Below, in pieces: positions 1-10,907 of a DNA stretch of 64,000 nt (its first letter is position 1; every line of letters starts with the position of its first letter). The notes under the pieces were generated by a model that had not been told where the DNA came from, ran no database searches, and saw only the letters and a program-made list of their open reading frames with translations. Origin of the DNA: Antedon mediterranea (lineage: Eukaryota; Echinodermata; Crinoidea; Comatulida; Antedonidae); assembly GCF_964355755.1 (NCBI RefSeq), contig NC_092671.1, forward strand, positions 3,855,001 to 3,919,000, written 5' to 3'. The translations under genes and the position numbers were made by a program.

Positions 1-150
1 ATATACGATATAAAATGTGTTCATCAGGAAAGGAATGATTATTAGGCCTATGTATGTTTCCTTACCATTTAAACAACAAAATGAGTTATGACATTTTTAG
101 TATTATTATCTTTTAATAAGCCTATTTTATTTTTTGTTTAAACTTAATAG

Positions 151-1116
151 CTGAAATGACGTATCGGCAAGCAATGGATTTTGCTGGTGAATGCATAAAT
201 CTGGAATTACGGGATATTAAATCTGAACTACTGGTTAGTATCCTTGTTTCATTTTAAATTAACAATAATATTTATCAAATTATAGTATATTACAATTATT
301 TTATTCCAAGGGTGTATTCAATATGATTTTTATATTTGATATCCGTGTTTGAGAGATATCAAAACCTTTCCCGCCAAATTTTAACTGGACAAGACCATCT
401 TGGTCCACATAACAATAGGTTTGGTTTCCACTAACACAGCGCGTGAACGTACATGCCACATAGAGCTTGGTTCCCTCATCGGACGCAATGCAACAACGTA
501 GGCACAACGCATGAATTGACCAACGACAAGCGAGAGTTTCATGATTCATCATCGCGTCGTGATTGGTCAATTGACCAATTGCATTGATTCATAGCCTATG
601 GAAACCAAGCTATATAAATAATTTACCAATAACATCATTTCTTTAATGTTTCTTTTTAGTTAATAATCTTTATGATTATTTTATATTTTTCATAAAATCA
701 AGAAAAAAGACGAATCGATTCAACTAGAGTCTGCTATAAAATGGGCCGATGGATTTGTTCTCATATACGCTGTTGATGACAGAGAAAGTTTCAATGCTGT
801 TTCAGACTTCCGTAAATTCATTGACATTACAAAACGAACTGTAAACACACCAGCTATAATAGTTGGCAACAAAACGGACAGTGTGAACAGAGAAGTTACC
901 AAAGAAGAAGGCGAGCGTATTTCCGAAAACCTTAAATGTCCATTTTACGAATTGTCTGTAGCCGAAAGCTACGAGGACGTTAAGACGAGTTTTGATGGAA
1001 TTCTCTTAGAGATGAGATCAGAATATTTCAAACATTTAGCGGCTGTGGAAAAGTTTTCTCGAGCAATTCATATGAAACCGTTTAAGTCGACACGGAGTCG
1101 AAGTAAAACAATGTAG
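151..1116 (+). CDS. RASL11/RERG-like small GTPase, last two exons (5' part off the left edge)
   Basis: Two exons can be joined: 151-233 (acceptor AG at 149-150, donor GTTAGT) and 703-1116 (stop TAG). The phases agree: exon 151-233 opens with two bases completing a codon and ends on a codon boundary. Visible features are TYRQ near the start (switch I/beta-2 region), WADGFVLIYAVDDRESF, the guanine-specificity motif NKTD, and YELSVAESYEDV, which resembles FYEVSVxExYxDV of RASL11 proteins. The tail is basic (KSTRSRSK) with no CAAX box, as in the RERG/RASL11/RASL12 group. The segment aligned with switch II reads LRDIKSE, so the usual DxxG(Q) is absent and normal GTP hydrolysis is doubtful. The P-loop exon should lie left of the window. 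The family assignment is from remembered relatives; the choice between RASL11 and RERG is open. Confidence 0.75.
464..612 (+). mobile_element. Small inverted-repeat element (AGCTTGG family), copy 1
   Basis: It begins AGCTTGGTTCCCTCATCGGACGC and ends with the near complement around ATGGAAACCAAGCT. It lies in the intron between the two GTPase exons. Relatives are at 5935-6074, 43652-43821 and 60917-60985. The last is flanked by TTA on both sides, which suggests a PIF/Harbinger-type MITE. Confidence 0.5.
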
Positions 1117-1404
1117 CGACATGTTACATCCGATTCAATTCTCTTTGCTGTATCTCCAGATATTATCTCCCCAGTATCAAGGCAAATTCTATAATACAGT
1201 AGTGTGCACATATTAATGGCATGTGTCGGTTGCATAGTTAGGACTTATGCTTATGACATGTGTGATACATCTGACACTGATCACAGAATTTTCCTGATAC
1301 TGAACAAATTACAGATACAGTACCGAGACTCGGCTAGACATAATGCTAATATACATAATAAAGTTAATTATTTATTTTCAAATATCTTGGATGTTTTGTT
1401 TTAC

Positions 1405-1416
1405 AATAAAAATAAA
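1405..1416 (+). terminator. Poly(A) signals of the RASL11-like gene
   Basis: Two AATAAA hexamers lie back to back about 290 bases after the stop codon. The duplicate pseudogene copy has the same arrangement at about 6867-6878. This marks the probable end of the 3' UTR. Confidence 0.5.
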
Positions 1417-2180
1417 GATTGTTACAAGTAGTGTATTCTTTATTGATAACAACATTTCATTTGTTTACAAGGAAAAGGAATATTGTAAGAATTATAAGAT
1501 CCTCCATACATTGTTATTGGTGAATTTAGTAAAACGTGGTGTGTACGAGAGTGGTGACGTCACTTGGTGATGATGGTAATGGTAATTATAGGGTTCGATG
1601 TTGATGATGATGGTATAAAAATGGTGATGATAACAATAATAATATTAAGCACAGCCTGAAATTACTTCAATATGCCAGAATAATAATATTCAAGTTGTTA
1701 TTACATCTAACATAGAAATGGTGCTTCTTTTTGATCGGTATACAATTACTGGTAATGGATTAGTACAACTGGGTACGGTCCTGTATTGTAAAGAGAAGAG
1801 ATTAAAGTTGAAGACCTCGATATTGCTTACAGTAGTATAATGTTAACAGTACCGATTTAAGGTAAAAAATAAAGACCGGTAATTTACACAAGGACACTGT
1901 TTAAAAGGAAAATGGAGACCTCGGTATTACTTGCAGTAGTAGAATGTTGACAGTACCGATTTACGGTAGATAAAGGACAGTCCAGTAATTTACACCTACA
2001 ACAATGTAACTCTGAGAGAAGTTTGACACTTCGATATCACTTGCAGTAGAAGAATGTCCACATGTAAAGTTGATGAAGGACAATCTAGTAATTTACACTA
2101 ATAGGACATTGTAGCTCCGAGGGAAGTTATACACTTAGAATATTCCTAGCAGGAATATAATTTCAACAATACACAACACG

Positions 2181-2745
2181 CCTCATTTCGTGGCGTTTGA
2201 ATATTCATTTTCTTTGCTTTCTACTTCTTTGTTGCTTCCTATTTTCTCTATTGATTGTACATATGAATTTTTAGGAACTTTAACAGCTTCCGTACCATGG
2301 GCAACTTGAAAACAATCTTGATATATATTGCATTCATCACAAAGTGGAATAATAAAACATGTGCTTTCATCATAACCATTAATGTAAATATGAGCTACGT
2401 CTTCGTCTACTTTTCAGATTTTCAGATTTCAGATAATATTTATTTAGATAATAATGAATGAATATATACAAAATAGAAAAAAGATATTAAAGTGAACATA
2501 GATAAAGCAGTAATTGGTAGTCATTATTATCATGGATCCCTTCTAGAAGTTAAAAACTTGTCTCGTAGGGACCCACAACAAAACACTTTCATGCGACATC
2601 TAGGGCAGCGGTCTGGAAATTCTTGCTTAGCGTATTTGCACCATGTAGCTTTCCAAGACCCATCAGGTACTTTATCACACGATGTAAAGTGTGCGTTTCT
2701 TACGTCTTGTTCACCGTCAAGTATTTTTACATCAGCATCATCCAT
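2181..2745 (-). pseudogene. HNH-like zinc protein, copy A, interrupted
   Basis: Reading from the ATG at 2743-2745 the protein starts MDDADVKILDGEQDV and reaches the first cysteine pair (CPRCRMK), then meets unrelated sequence and a stop at about 2530. The rest of the gene (histidine, IPLCxxC and tail) continues at about 2181-2415, after an insertion of about 170 bases (2416-2588). The insertion is bordered on the minus strand by short GAAAG/GAAAAG repeats. Read as an intron (GT...AG) it would lose one base and break the frame, so a disabled copy is the simpler reading. Copy C (7938-8324) shows the uninterrupted version. Confidence 0.6.
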
Positions 2746-2804
2746 ATTTGTTTTACCCTAGTCTGAGGTAATTTGTACTTTATATACTAAGTACATTGAG
2801 AATA

Positions 2805-2900
2805 CGAAAAATTCTTGGGTGGAACTCGAACCCACATCACTACTAGCCTGGCGTTTATATATCTAGACCACTGAGCTTGCGCTGATGGCTAGAGGGTAGA
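2805..2900 (-). repeat. tRNA-like SINE fragment
   Basis: On the minus strand there is an A-box-like AAGCTCAGTGGTCTAGA and a B-box-like GGTTCGAGTTCCACCC at tRNA spacing. The arms do not pair convincingly as a functional tRNA, so a tRNA-derived SINE head or tRNA pseudogene is the best call. Confidence 0.45.
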
Positions 2901-3473
2901 TTCAGCGGGTACTGCACCAACAGGATTGTAATTGTTTGTAACTATGTGGAGCCGCTTGCGTCAGGGTGTATCTGACCAAGAATAAAGGGCTACCATTTTG
3001 AGTGTCACTTTCAATTCACAATGTTCCAAATATTAGTACCGTAGTAGTAGACAGTTATGTAGATTGTGTACCTTCATTGTTTTAAGAATCCCACTAATTT
3101 TAGATCCGCATACTTTTCTTTGCTTGCTACTTATTCGATTGATTCCTTCTTCGTTGCTTCTTATTTCTAATTCTCAGTATCCAAAAAAGCACTCTAAAAA
3201 TGTGGTATTTATAAAGTAGTAATAGCAATGTTATTAACCAGATAATGTAGAAAGTGCTTGACACATAATGCAGAGCAGAATATAAATTAAAATCCGGTTT
3301 GTTTTATTTACTGACTGAACTGTCGACGTGAATTAGATTTTTAAAAGAAGATGAAAAAGAACAATAAAGTACATATATACGGATCCAATCAACTGATTTT
3401 GATTTGTATACAAGTATCAAGAGTTCTGAGTATAAGACTTCAATAAGCATCACGTGTGACAAAAAAAAACACG

Positions 3474-3839
3474 TTAGCCATTTCCCTCTGCTCCTCCTCT
3501 TACATGTACTTCTCTGGCTTTCTCCACTCTAACAGCTGTTATATTCTCGACTTTAAAATAACCATCTGTGTCACTGTGTTGTTTCTTATTACATGAATGA
3601 CAAAGTGGTATAATGTAGTAAAATTGGTTCCTGTTGTTTCTTATCTTTTTAAGATAAACATGGGCTCCATCCATGGGTTTGTTGTTGCAATCCACAGTAG
3701 GGCATTCTGTTGGTAAATCACTGCCAACTTTTTTGATCCAAAATGTTATCCAGCTAGTGCTACTTGAAGGCGATCTATCGTACGTACCGGTAAAAACTAC
3801 GTTTTTAACTTCCTCACTTTCAATATCCTCTAAATCCAT
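3474..3839 (-). CDS. HNH-like small zinc-binding protein, copy B
   Basis: Single-exon reading frame of 121 aa starting MDLEDIESEEVKN; another in-frame ATG three codons upstream is possible. Motifs in order: SWITFW near residue 30, CPTVDC, DGAHVYL, then a hydrophobic strand ending YYIIPLCHSCN, then YFKVENITAVRVEKA. The layout C-x4-C ... AHV ... IPLCxxCN is that of a treble-clef/HNH fold: zinc knuckle, DHI-like histidine, LCxxCxxxK-like helix. I recall short bacterial proteins with the same SW...W...C...GAHV...IVPLC...HN pattern, but the match is not verified. Function unknown. This copy keeps every motif and is diverged from A and C, so it predates the 5.5-kb duplication. Confidence 0.6.
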   Translation of the reverse strand: MDLEDIESEEVKNVVFTGTYDRSPSSSTSWITFWIKKVGSDLPTECPTVDCNNKPMDGAHVYLKKIRNNRNQFYYIIPLCHSCNKKQHSDTDGYFKVENITAVRVEKAREVHVRGGAEGNG

Positions 3840-3984
3840 GTTTGTCAACCAAACGGTAGTATTATTATCTTCTTATCAAATCCAAAAGTCAAGTCTAATC
3901 GGAGGCCCACGTTTTAAACTTGAATGTATGCTGTCGATCGTGCATACAATTATATTGTGTGCATTTTGCTCAAAGGTTCAATGA

Positions 3985-5630
3985 CTCTATTATACTTATT
4001 TATTTTAGGATGATGGCAGTTTTTGTCGTGATTAGCATTGTTATATACGTGTGGTGATAAACATCTTTTCAAGTTTTGCTAAAAAGAAATATTGTATGAT
4101 AGTAGTATTTCATTGTCAAGTTTCTACAACAAACATTTTTGTTAAAATATATATTACGTGTATTTGTCACAGTAGGTTCATTTATACAATAACCGAATTG
4201 TGGGCATATAAATAAATTGAATAATTCTTTTAAAATATGGATTACACAATAGCCAGTTTAGTAGAATGATATAGACAGTAATTTTATTCTTTCTTCCTCA
4301 AACTAACTAGAACCTTTTTAGCAAAATGAAGTCGGTGCTTCTATGTCTAGGTCATATACTTGATATGACATAAATTCACAATGCTAATAGATACCCAAAT
4401 TATGGCAATGTTTAAAACGTTTATTTCTCAAATTTCAATTCAATTCATATTTCAGTTTCCAGTGTTTTCAAATCCATGAATGCATTTTAACAGCTACAGC
4501 AATGTATTTTGCTTGAAGTACGAATGTAGAAGGTGAATAGATACCAAGAAACATTTAGGCCCGGAGGTTCTGAATGAAAAGCAAACACAAAATATTGTGC
4601 ACAAATACCACTAGCATGCGTATGCGCAACATAAATGCCTTAGCTAATTATACTGATTGGTTTGCTATTCAGTAGAACTGAGTTATTCCTTGATGGTTAA
4701 TTCTCAGTCTCGGTGCAAAAAAGGATGTGCATTTTTTCAACCACGCTCCATCCAACCTCCCTAATCTGCTTTAAAAACATGTAAGATTAACACACAACTT
4801 AGGCCTACCTACAATCGTATTATAATATTGTTATCTATCATCTATTACAGTAGTTTCGTTCTTACCTTTATATATATATACTGTCTAATCTATCTATCTA
4901 CTATCTATCTAATAAGTGAGATATGCATATAAAAATGATAAAACAAAAACCTCGAAAATGTGAGGCAAGCCATTATGATTCTATATTTTGAAAAACAGAA
5001 GCATAATGGACGTTTGCCTCCCTTTTTTGGGAGATCATGGGTTTGTTGTTCATACTGCATTTATAATATTGTTTCTGTGCTTTTCTGTTTTCACTAATCA
5101 TTTTATTGTGATTTTACAGCATTTACAGTTCGTCTTCTAACAAAGCGTTTTATCGGGGAATATTCACAAAACGAAGGTTGGTACATTCCTTTCCTTATGA
5201 AGCTTTTTAGTTTTGGGACGGTAGATCGACGAAGACAATAATTTATACAGAATATTAATCTGTAAAGGGGCGAGCCCTACGCAACGTTCCGTTTATTATC
5301 GGTAATGTATTCCGTCATTCTTATGATACTGTTCCGAAACGAAGACTCACTATTATTATCATCACTAACATGACATTAATAATCATTGGAATCATTGGTA
5401 TTGTCACGACGTCCATTAGTGTTTCGGGTTTTATTACGATCCAGTCTCATCTCTTTATAGCATGCGTATAGCATGCGTTTATCATAGAATGATTAGGCAT
5501 ATAGAAAAGAATGTATTATATATATAACCAGGGACTTCCGTAGTTATACTTCTATTTATAATAATACGTGTTAAGATTAAGAACTAAGTGATACACATTG
5601 TTTATATAATATACTATTGTAGGCCTATGT
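3985..5630. other. Gene-free spacer between duplication copies
   Basis: AT-rich, no supported exon. It contains microsatellite-like TATC/CTAT runs at about 4868-4915 and a short hairpin at about 4960-5022. Confidence 0.5.
4960..5022. repeat. Short inverted repeat (hairpin)
   Basis: GGCAAGCCATTATG is followed about 25 bases later by CATAATGGACGTTTGCC, a near-perfect inverted copy. It could be a tiny MITE remnant. Confidence 0.35.
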
Positions 5631-5661
5631 ATATATTTGTTCCATGTGTTTACCTTAGCAG

Positions 5662-6578
5662 CTGAGATGACGTATCGGCAACCAATGGATTTTGCTGGTG
5701 AGTGGATAAATCTGGAATTACGGGATATCAAATCTGAACTACTGGTTAGTATCCTTGTTTCATTTTAAATTAACAATAATATTTATCGAATATTTAATAG
5801 TAGGCCTAGGCCTATATTACAATGATTGTATTCCAATGGTGTATTTTCCCGCCGAGTTTTAACTGGACAAGTCCATCTTGGCCCACATAACAATACTATA
5901 CGTTTTGTTTTTACTAGTATTTTAGCGCCACACAAAGCTTTTCCCTCCTCTGACGCAACACAACAACGCAGGCGCGGCACAACGCAAGTTATCCACCACC
6001 GCGTCGTGATTGGTCAAATTACATGTGGCGCGCTTACGTTGCGTTGATTCTTAGCTTATGGGAACCAAGCTATAAGTAATTCTACGAATTACATCATTTT
6101 TCTTTTTAGCCATTAATCTTTTTTAAGAATTAATTATTTAATATTTTTCATAAATCAAGAAAAAAGACGAATCGACTCAACTAGAGTCTGCTATAAAATG
6201 GGCCGATGGATTTGTTCTTATATAATCCGCAGATGACAGAGAAAGTTTCAATGCCGTTTCAGACTTTCATAAATTCATTGACATTGCGAAACGAACTGTG
6301 AACACACCAGCGATAATACAGTAGTTGGTAATAAAACGGAGAGTGTGAACAGAGAAGTTACCAAAGAAGAAGGCGAGCGTATTGCCGAAAACCTTAAATG
6401 TCCGTTTTACGAATTGTCTGTAGCCGAAAGCTACGAGAACATTAAAACGAGTTTTGACGGGATTCTCTTAGAGATGAGATCAGAATATTTCAAACATTTA
6501 GCGGCTGTGGAAAAATTTTCTCGAGCAATTAATATTAAACATTGTAAGTCGACACGGAGTCGAAGTAAACCAATGTAG
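5662..6578 (+). pseudogene. RASL11-like GTPase pseudogene
   Basis: Exons 5662-5744 and 6160-6578 match the copy at 151-1116. The second exon is 419 bases against 414. Damage: codon TAC becomes an in-frame TAA at 6223-6225, a 5-base insertion near 6318-6322 shifts the frame, and the NKTD motif reads NKTE. Splice sites are preserved. Coding similarity remains very high, so inactivation is recent. Confidence 0.85.
5935..6074 (+). mobile_element. Small inverted-repeat element (AGCTTGG family), copy 2
   Basis: Counterpart of 464-612 inside the duplicated intron. Starts AAGCTTTTCCCTCCTCTGACGC and ends GGGAACCAAGCT. It was carried along with the duplication, so it is not an independent insertion. 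Confidence 0.45.
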
Positions 6579-7289
6579 CGGCACGTTACACCCGCTTCTC
6601 TGTACTGTATCTCCACATATTATCAAGTCCAGTTTCAAGGCAAATTCTATAATACATATGGCGGCTGCTTCATGTTATGGCTTAGTAACTCTTATGACCT
6701 ATGATACAGGCATCACATGCGATATATGTGACACTGTATCAAAGAATTTGCCTATGATACTGATTATATATAGATACAGTACCGAGAATCGGCTACACAT
6801 ACTGCTAATATACATAATAAAGTTGTTAATTATTTATTTTCAAATATCTTGGATGTTCTGTTTTACAATAAAAATAAATAAAGGTTGTTACATGTAGTGT
6901 ATTCTTTATTGATAACATTTAATTTGTTTTACAAGAAAAAGGAATATTATACGAATTATAAGATCCTCCATATATATATTGGTGAATTTAGTGAAACGTG
7001 GTGTGTACGTGTCGTGATGTCATTTGGTGATGATGGTAATGGTAATTATAGGGTTCGATGTTGATGATGACGGTGTAAAATGGTGATGATGATGACAATA
7101 TTAAGCACAGCCTGAAATCACTTCAATATGCCAGAATAGAAATAATAGTCAAGTTGTTATTACATCTATACATAGAAATATTGCTTCTTGATTGGTATAC
7201 AATTATTAGTAATGGATTAGTACAACTGGGTACGGTCCTGTATTGTGAAGGCAAGAGATTAAAGTTGAAGACCTCGAAATTGCTTGCAG

Positions 7290-7620
7290 TAGTTTAATGT
7301 CAACAGTACCGATTCACGGTAAAATTAAAGACGGTCCGGTAATTTACACATGGACAAATGTAACTTAACAGAAAGACGGAGACCTGTATTACTTGCAGTA
7401 GTATAATGTCAACAGTACCGATTTACGGTAAAATTAAAGACGGTCCGGTAATTTACACATGGACAAATGTAACTTAACAGAAAGACGGAGACATGTATTA
7501 CTTGCAGTAGTATAATGTCAACAGTACCGATTTACGGTAAAATTAAAGACAGTCCGGTAATTTACACATGGACAAATTAATGTAACTTAACAGAAAGACG
7601 GAGACCTGTATTACTTGCAG
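7290..7620. repeat. Tandem repeat, about 109-bp unit, three copies
   Basis: The word CAACAGTACCGATTTACGG recurs at about 7301, 7410 and 7519, each followed by GTAAAATTAAAGACGGTCC and GGACAAATGTAACTTAACAG. The corresponding stretch in copy 1 (about 1790-2160) holds looser versions, so the array expanded after the duplication or contracted in copy 1. Confidence 0.8.
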
Positions 7621-7937
7621 TATACTAGAATGTCGACAGACCAAGATAATTTACACCTACAACAATGTAATTCTGAGAGAAGTTGGACATCATGCAGTAA
7701 TTAGTAGTAGAATATCGACAGTACCGATGTGCAGTAAAGTAGATAAAAGACAGTCCAGTATTTTACACCAGGAAAATGTAACTCCGAGGAACGTTGGACA
7801 CTCGATATTACTTGCAGTAGAAGAATGTCGACATGTAAAGTAGATGAAGGACAGTCCAATTTACACTAGAACATTGCAGCAGGAATATAATTTCACAGTA
7901 TACAACATGTCTCATCTTGAAGAACCAATGGCCTTAT

Positions 7938-8324
7938 TTACTTTGAGGCGTTGGAATATCCATTTCCTTTGCTTTCTACTTCTTTGATCCTTCCTATTTT
8001 TTCTATTGACTGTAAATATGAATGTTTAGGGACTTTAACAGCTTCCGTACCCTGGGCAATTTGAAACCAATCTTGATACATATTACATTCATCACAAAGC
8101 GGTATAATAAAACATGTGCTTTCATCATAACCTTTAACGTAAATATGAGCTACGTCTTCGGCTACTTTCGTGCGACATCTAGGGCAGCGGTCTGGAAATT
8201 CTTGCTCAGCGTATTTGCACCATGTTGCTTTCCAAGACACTTCAGGTGGTTCATCACACGAGGTAAAGTGTGCGTTTCTTACGTCTTGTTCACCGTCAAG
8301 TATTTTTACTTCACCATCATCCAT
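7938..8324 (-). CDS. HNH-like small zinc-binding protein, copy C (intact)
   Basis: 128 aa from MDDGEVKILDGEQDV. The frame stays open upstream for 42 more codons, but that extension is hydrophobic and has no counterpart in copies A, B or D, so the internal ATG is preferred. Motifs: SWKATWCKYAEQEFPDRC, CPRCRTK, VAHIYVK, FIIPLCDECN, then DWFQIAQGTEAVKVPKHS. The cysteine and histidine ligands of an HNH-like treble clef are all present. No signal peptide is supported. It lies in duplication copy 2 and is the uninterrupted version of the broken gene at 2181-2745. Function unknown; DNA binding or nuclease activity is only a fold-based guess. Confidence 0.6.
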   Translation of the reverse strand: MDDGEVKILDGEQDVRNAHFTSCDEPPEVSWKATWCKYAEQEFPDRCPRCRTKVAEDVAHIYVKGYDESTCFIIPLCDECNMYQDWFQIAQGTEAVKVPKHSYLQSIEKIGRIKEVESKGNGYSNASK

Positions 8325-8450
8325 ATTTTGTAACAATAAATGATCACACAAAATAGTAACTAAGAGGTAAGTAAGTTGTAAAAAAAACAAAACACATAAA
8401 TCCAACTGGCAATCAATATGGAATATACACTCATACCAAAGTCTATTCAT

Positions 8451-10526
8451 TCATTCGTTCTTTCATTTGGTCAAAATCAATAAATGAATGATTGCTTTTC
8501 CTTTGAATTTAAATATGAATATCAATATTAATGTTTTTCATCACATCGCATTTCTGTATTGGTTTACAATTATTAATAGTGAATGACAATGGGGTTACCG
8601 TATGGCGATAATACACAACAACGCCTGTTTTGATAACTGACACTTTTTAATTTTCTCGGCTTTAAAATTCATTGGAATAATTGATTTTGTTAGGTTTTCC
8701 AGGTTGTTGTTTTGTTTTTATTCCCAGTTACAAAATGTCTATATGGCCTCGTGGAGTTATCTAAATGCATTGGAATAATTAATTACAATAGTGTGTAGTG
8801 GATTTACGAATCAGTTGGCTAATCGGTCGTCTACATTATAATATAGTATTGATATAAAGGAAAATCTCCTTAAATTAATTATATAACAAGGTGCTTTTTA
8901 GAAATGTATTATTGCAAAATGTTATCTTTTAAATGCATTGTATATAATAGTTGTGTTATATAGTAATATGACATTTGGGTATGAAGGGTCTCAACGCACA
9001 TACAGAGCCAAAATAACATTGTAAACTTGCACAGTGACGTGTATGGCCTCTAACCTAACCTAACCTTACGATCTTTTCATTTTTTCATGTTATCATTCTA
9101 AATATCTTATTTTCAAATTCTTTTGCATTCTTTTATTCATCTTTATTCATTTATTTCTTGGTGAAAAGGAGGGTATTTGATAGTCCTCCCCTGAGTTTAT
9201 TATAAGAGAATATAACAATGACCACTGTCATGAACGATTTTAATAAATTTTTATCGTCTTTTTATTACCATTTTGTTATTTATAAATTTTAATTAATTTT
9301 ATCATTGTAAATGAAGGCAAATTTGGTGTATGACATCGAAATCAATCATCTTATGTATATATAAGCATCACTGATATTTTGATAAGCATATATTTATTTA
9401 TTTTAACTACTTTAAACACTGTAACATAATAACGACATACAAATGCAAATAACGCCTCATGTTACGAAGCTTTCATTCGACACACGTGGTGTTAATTCGT
9501 GAAAAAAAAGAGACTAAGAACAGAAATTCAAGAGTTCTACTATCACAATTATTATTTAATTCCGCTTAAACACCATAAATGATTGAGACAAACAATAACA
9601 ATGGACGTATATTCAAATGTTATTGGAAAAAGATGATGTCATGGAATCAAAACAATGCTGTTAGTGCTATCCCGATCAAGGTCTTGGGTTAAGTTGTACT
9701 ACGTCACCAACTGTAGTTGTCTGAATATTACATCACAGTTTAATATAATACAAATAGATAATAACAGTAAAGTGTATGATATACCAAAACCAAAGAAGTT
9801 TTAAAATCATATTTAAAATCAAAAGAAGCAGCCATATGATGATATTTTGTAAAATGAAACATTTAACATTCAATTTAGAAATACTTAATACATTGTAACC
9901 AGTAAATAATCTAAATAACCGTAATATCCAAACAAACATACAAGCGATCTTCAATACAAATTTTACTGTTTTACAAAAGTTCTGCGAAAAATGATAATGT
10001 TGTTGAACCGACCAGAGTGTTACTGCTCTCTTTACTCTATCACCTCTTATCAGGTGTTTTACTTACAATCAGTCATGATAATTACAACAAATTCGATCAA
10101 ATTTAAAGCAAACTGCAAATGACAAGCAGTCGAACACAACATTGCAAATAAGTTGAACTGAAGCATTATACAGCATTGCTATAAATACATTAAAAACAAA
10201 TATTTGAAGCTTTCTTCTGAGTAGACGTCTGTGGTTCTTTACTGACAAAATGCTAATTCCCCAAGGTAGACCGGTCTTAGGGACGACAGAGAACAGTAGT
10301 GAGGTGCTGAAATGTTGGTGTCCGAGTGACAAGACGTGCAGCACTATTCATTAGTAGTTGAAGTCTTATAGATGTTTGAGACATGCATTCGTAGAAAACT
10401 CCATTGCAATAGTCCAATCTGGATGAGTTCGCATTCATTGGTTAAATGGAACTATCCATAATTCATTTGTGTGGTTAGAAATAATGGTAATTATGATGAA
10501 TCTAACCAGTTTTTCTTCGTTGCTTC
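8451..10526. other. Gene-free AT-rich spacer
   Basis: No exon or domain recognised. A run CTAACCTAACCTAACC near 9050 is too short to mean a telomeric array. Confidence 0.5.
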
Positions 10527-10865
10527 CTACTTCTTTGTTTTTTCACAGTCCTTTCTTGGCACTTTAACAGCTTTCGTACCGTTAACAACTCGAAACCAAC
10601 CTGAAACCCTCCTACTGCATTTATGACAAAGCGGTATAGTGTGCAGGTAATCATTATCAGTATATTGAACTTCAACATGGGCTCCGTCAGTGGGTTCCTC
10701 CGTGCCACCAAACCTAGCGCAGTGTCCTGGAAAATCTCTTGCTACGTGTTTGCACCATGTTGATTTCCAAGACCCATCGGGCGAATTATCACACCAGGTA
10801 GACGATGCGTTTTTTACTTTGCTATCACCAGGTATTGATATTATGGTAAAATTTGTATTAGGCAT
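10527..10865 (-). CDS. HNH-like small zinc-binding protein, copy D, divergent
   Basis: 112 aa from MPNTNFTIISIPGDSKVKN; a further 14 in-frame codons upstream are possible. Motifs: SWKSTWCKHVARDFPGHC, TDGAHVEVQ, LHTIPLCHKCS, GWFRVVNGTKAVKVPRKD. The first cysteine is kept but its partner is missing (CARFGG instead of CPxxC), and the Asn after the last cysteine pair is Ser. The metal site may be altered although the tail GTKAVKVP is as in copy C. It may be a functional divergent paralog or an early pseudogene; the open frame favours the former. Confidence 0.55.
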   Translation of the reverse strand: MPNTNFTIISIPGDSKVKNASSTWCDNSPDGSWKSTWCKHVARDFPGHCARFGGTEEPTDGAHVEVQYTDNDYLHTIPLCHKCSRRVSGWFRVVNGTKAVKVPRKDCEKTKK

Positions 10866-10907
10866 ATTTAGGTTGATACAGTATAATTCTTCAATAAACC
10901 AACACAC

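Larger units (their letters stand above)
120..2750. repeat. Segmental duplication, copy 1
   Basis: Both GTPase exons, the intervening small inverted-repeat element, the 3' UTR, the repeat-rich stretch with the CAGTACCGATTTACGG word, and the minus-strand HNH-like gene all recur in the same order at about 5630-8340. The offset is 5511 bases at the first exon and 5579 at the HNH-like start codon. The copies remain highly similar, including non-coding parts, so the event is fairly recent. Confidence 0.85.
5630..8340. repeat. Segmental duplication, copy 2
   Basis: Repeats the order of 120-2750: GTPase exon, AGCTTGG element, GTPase exon, 3' UTR, tandem repeats, minus-strand HNH-like gene. The GTPase here has decayed while the HNH-like gene is intact, the reverse of copy 1. 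Confidence 0.85.

Noticed and set aside
8325-8450. N-terminal 42-residue hydrophobic extension of HNH-like copy C
   Set aside because: The frame is open but has no counterpart in copies A, B and D, which all begin at the MDD/MDL-type Met.
9045-9065. Telomere-like CTAACC repeat
   Set aside because: Only three to four units and a five/six-base mix; no array.
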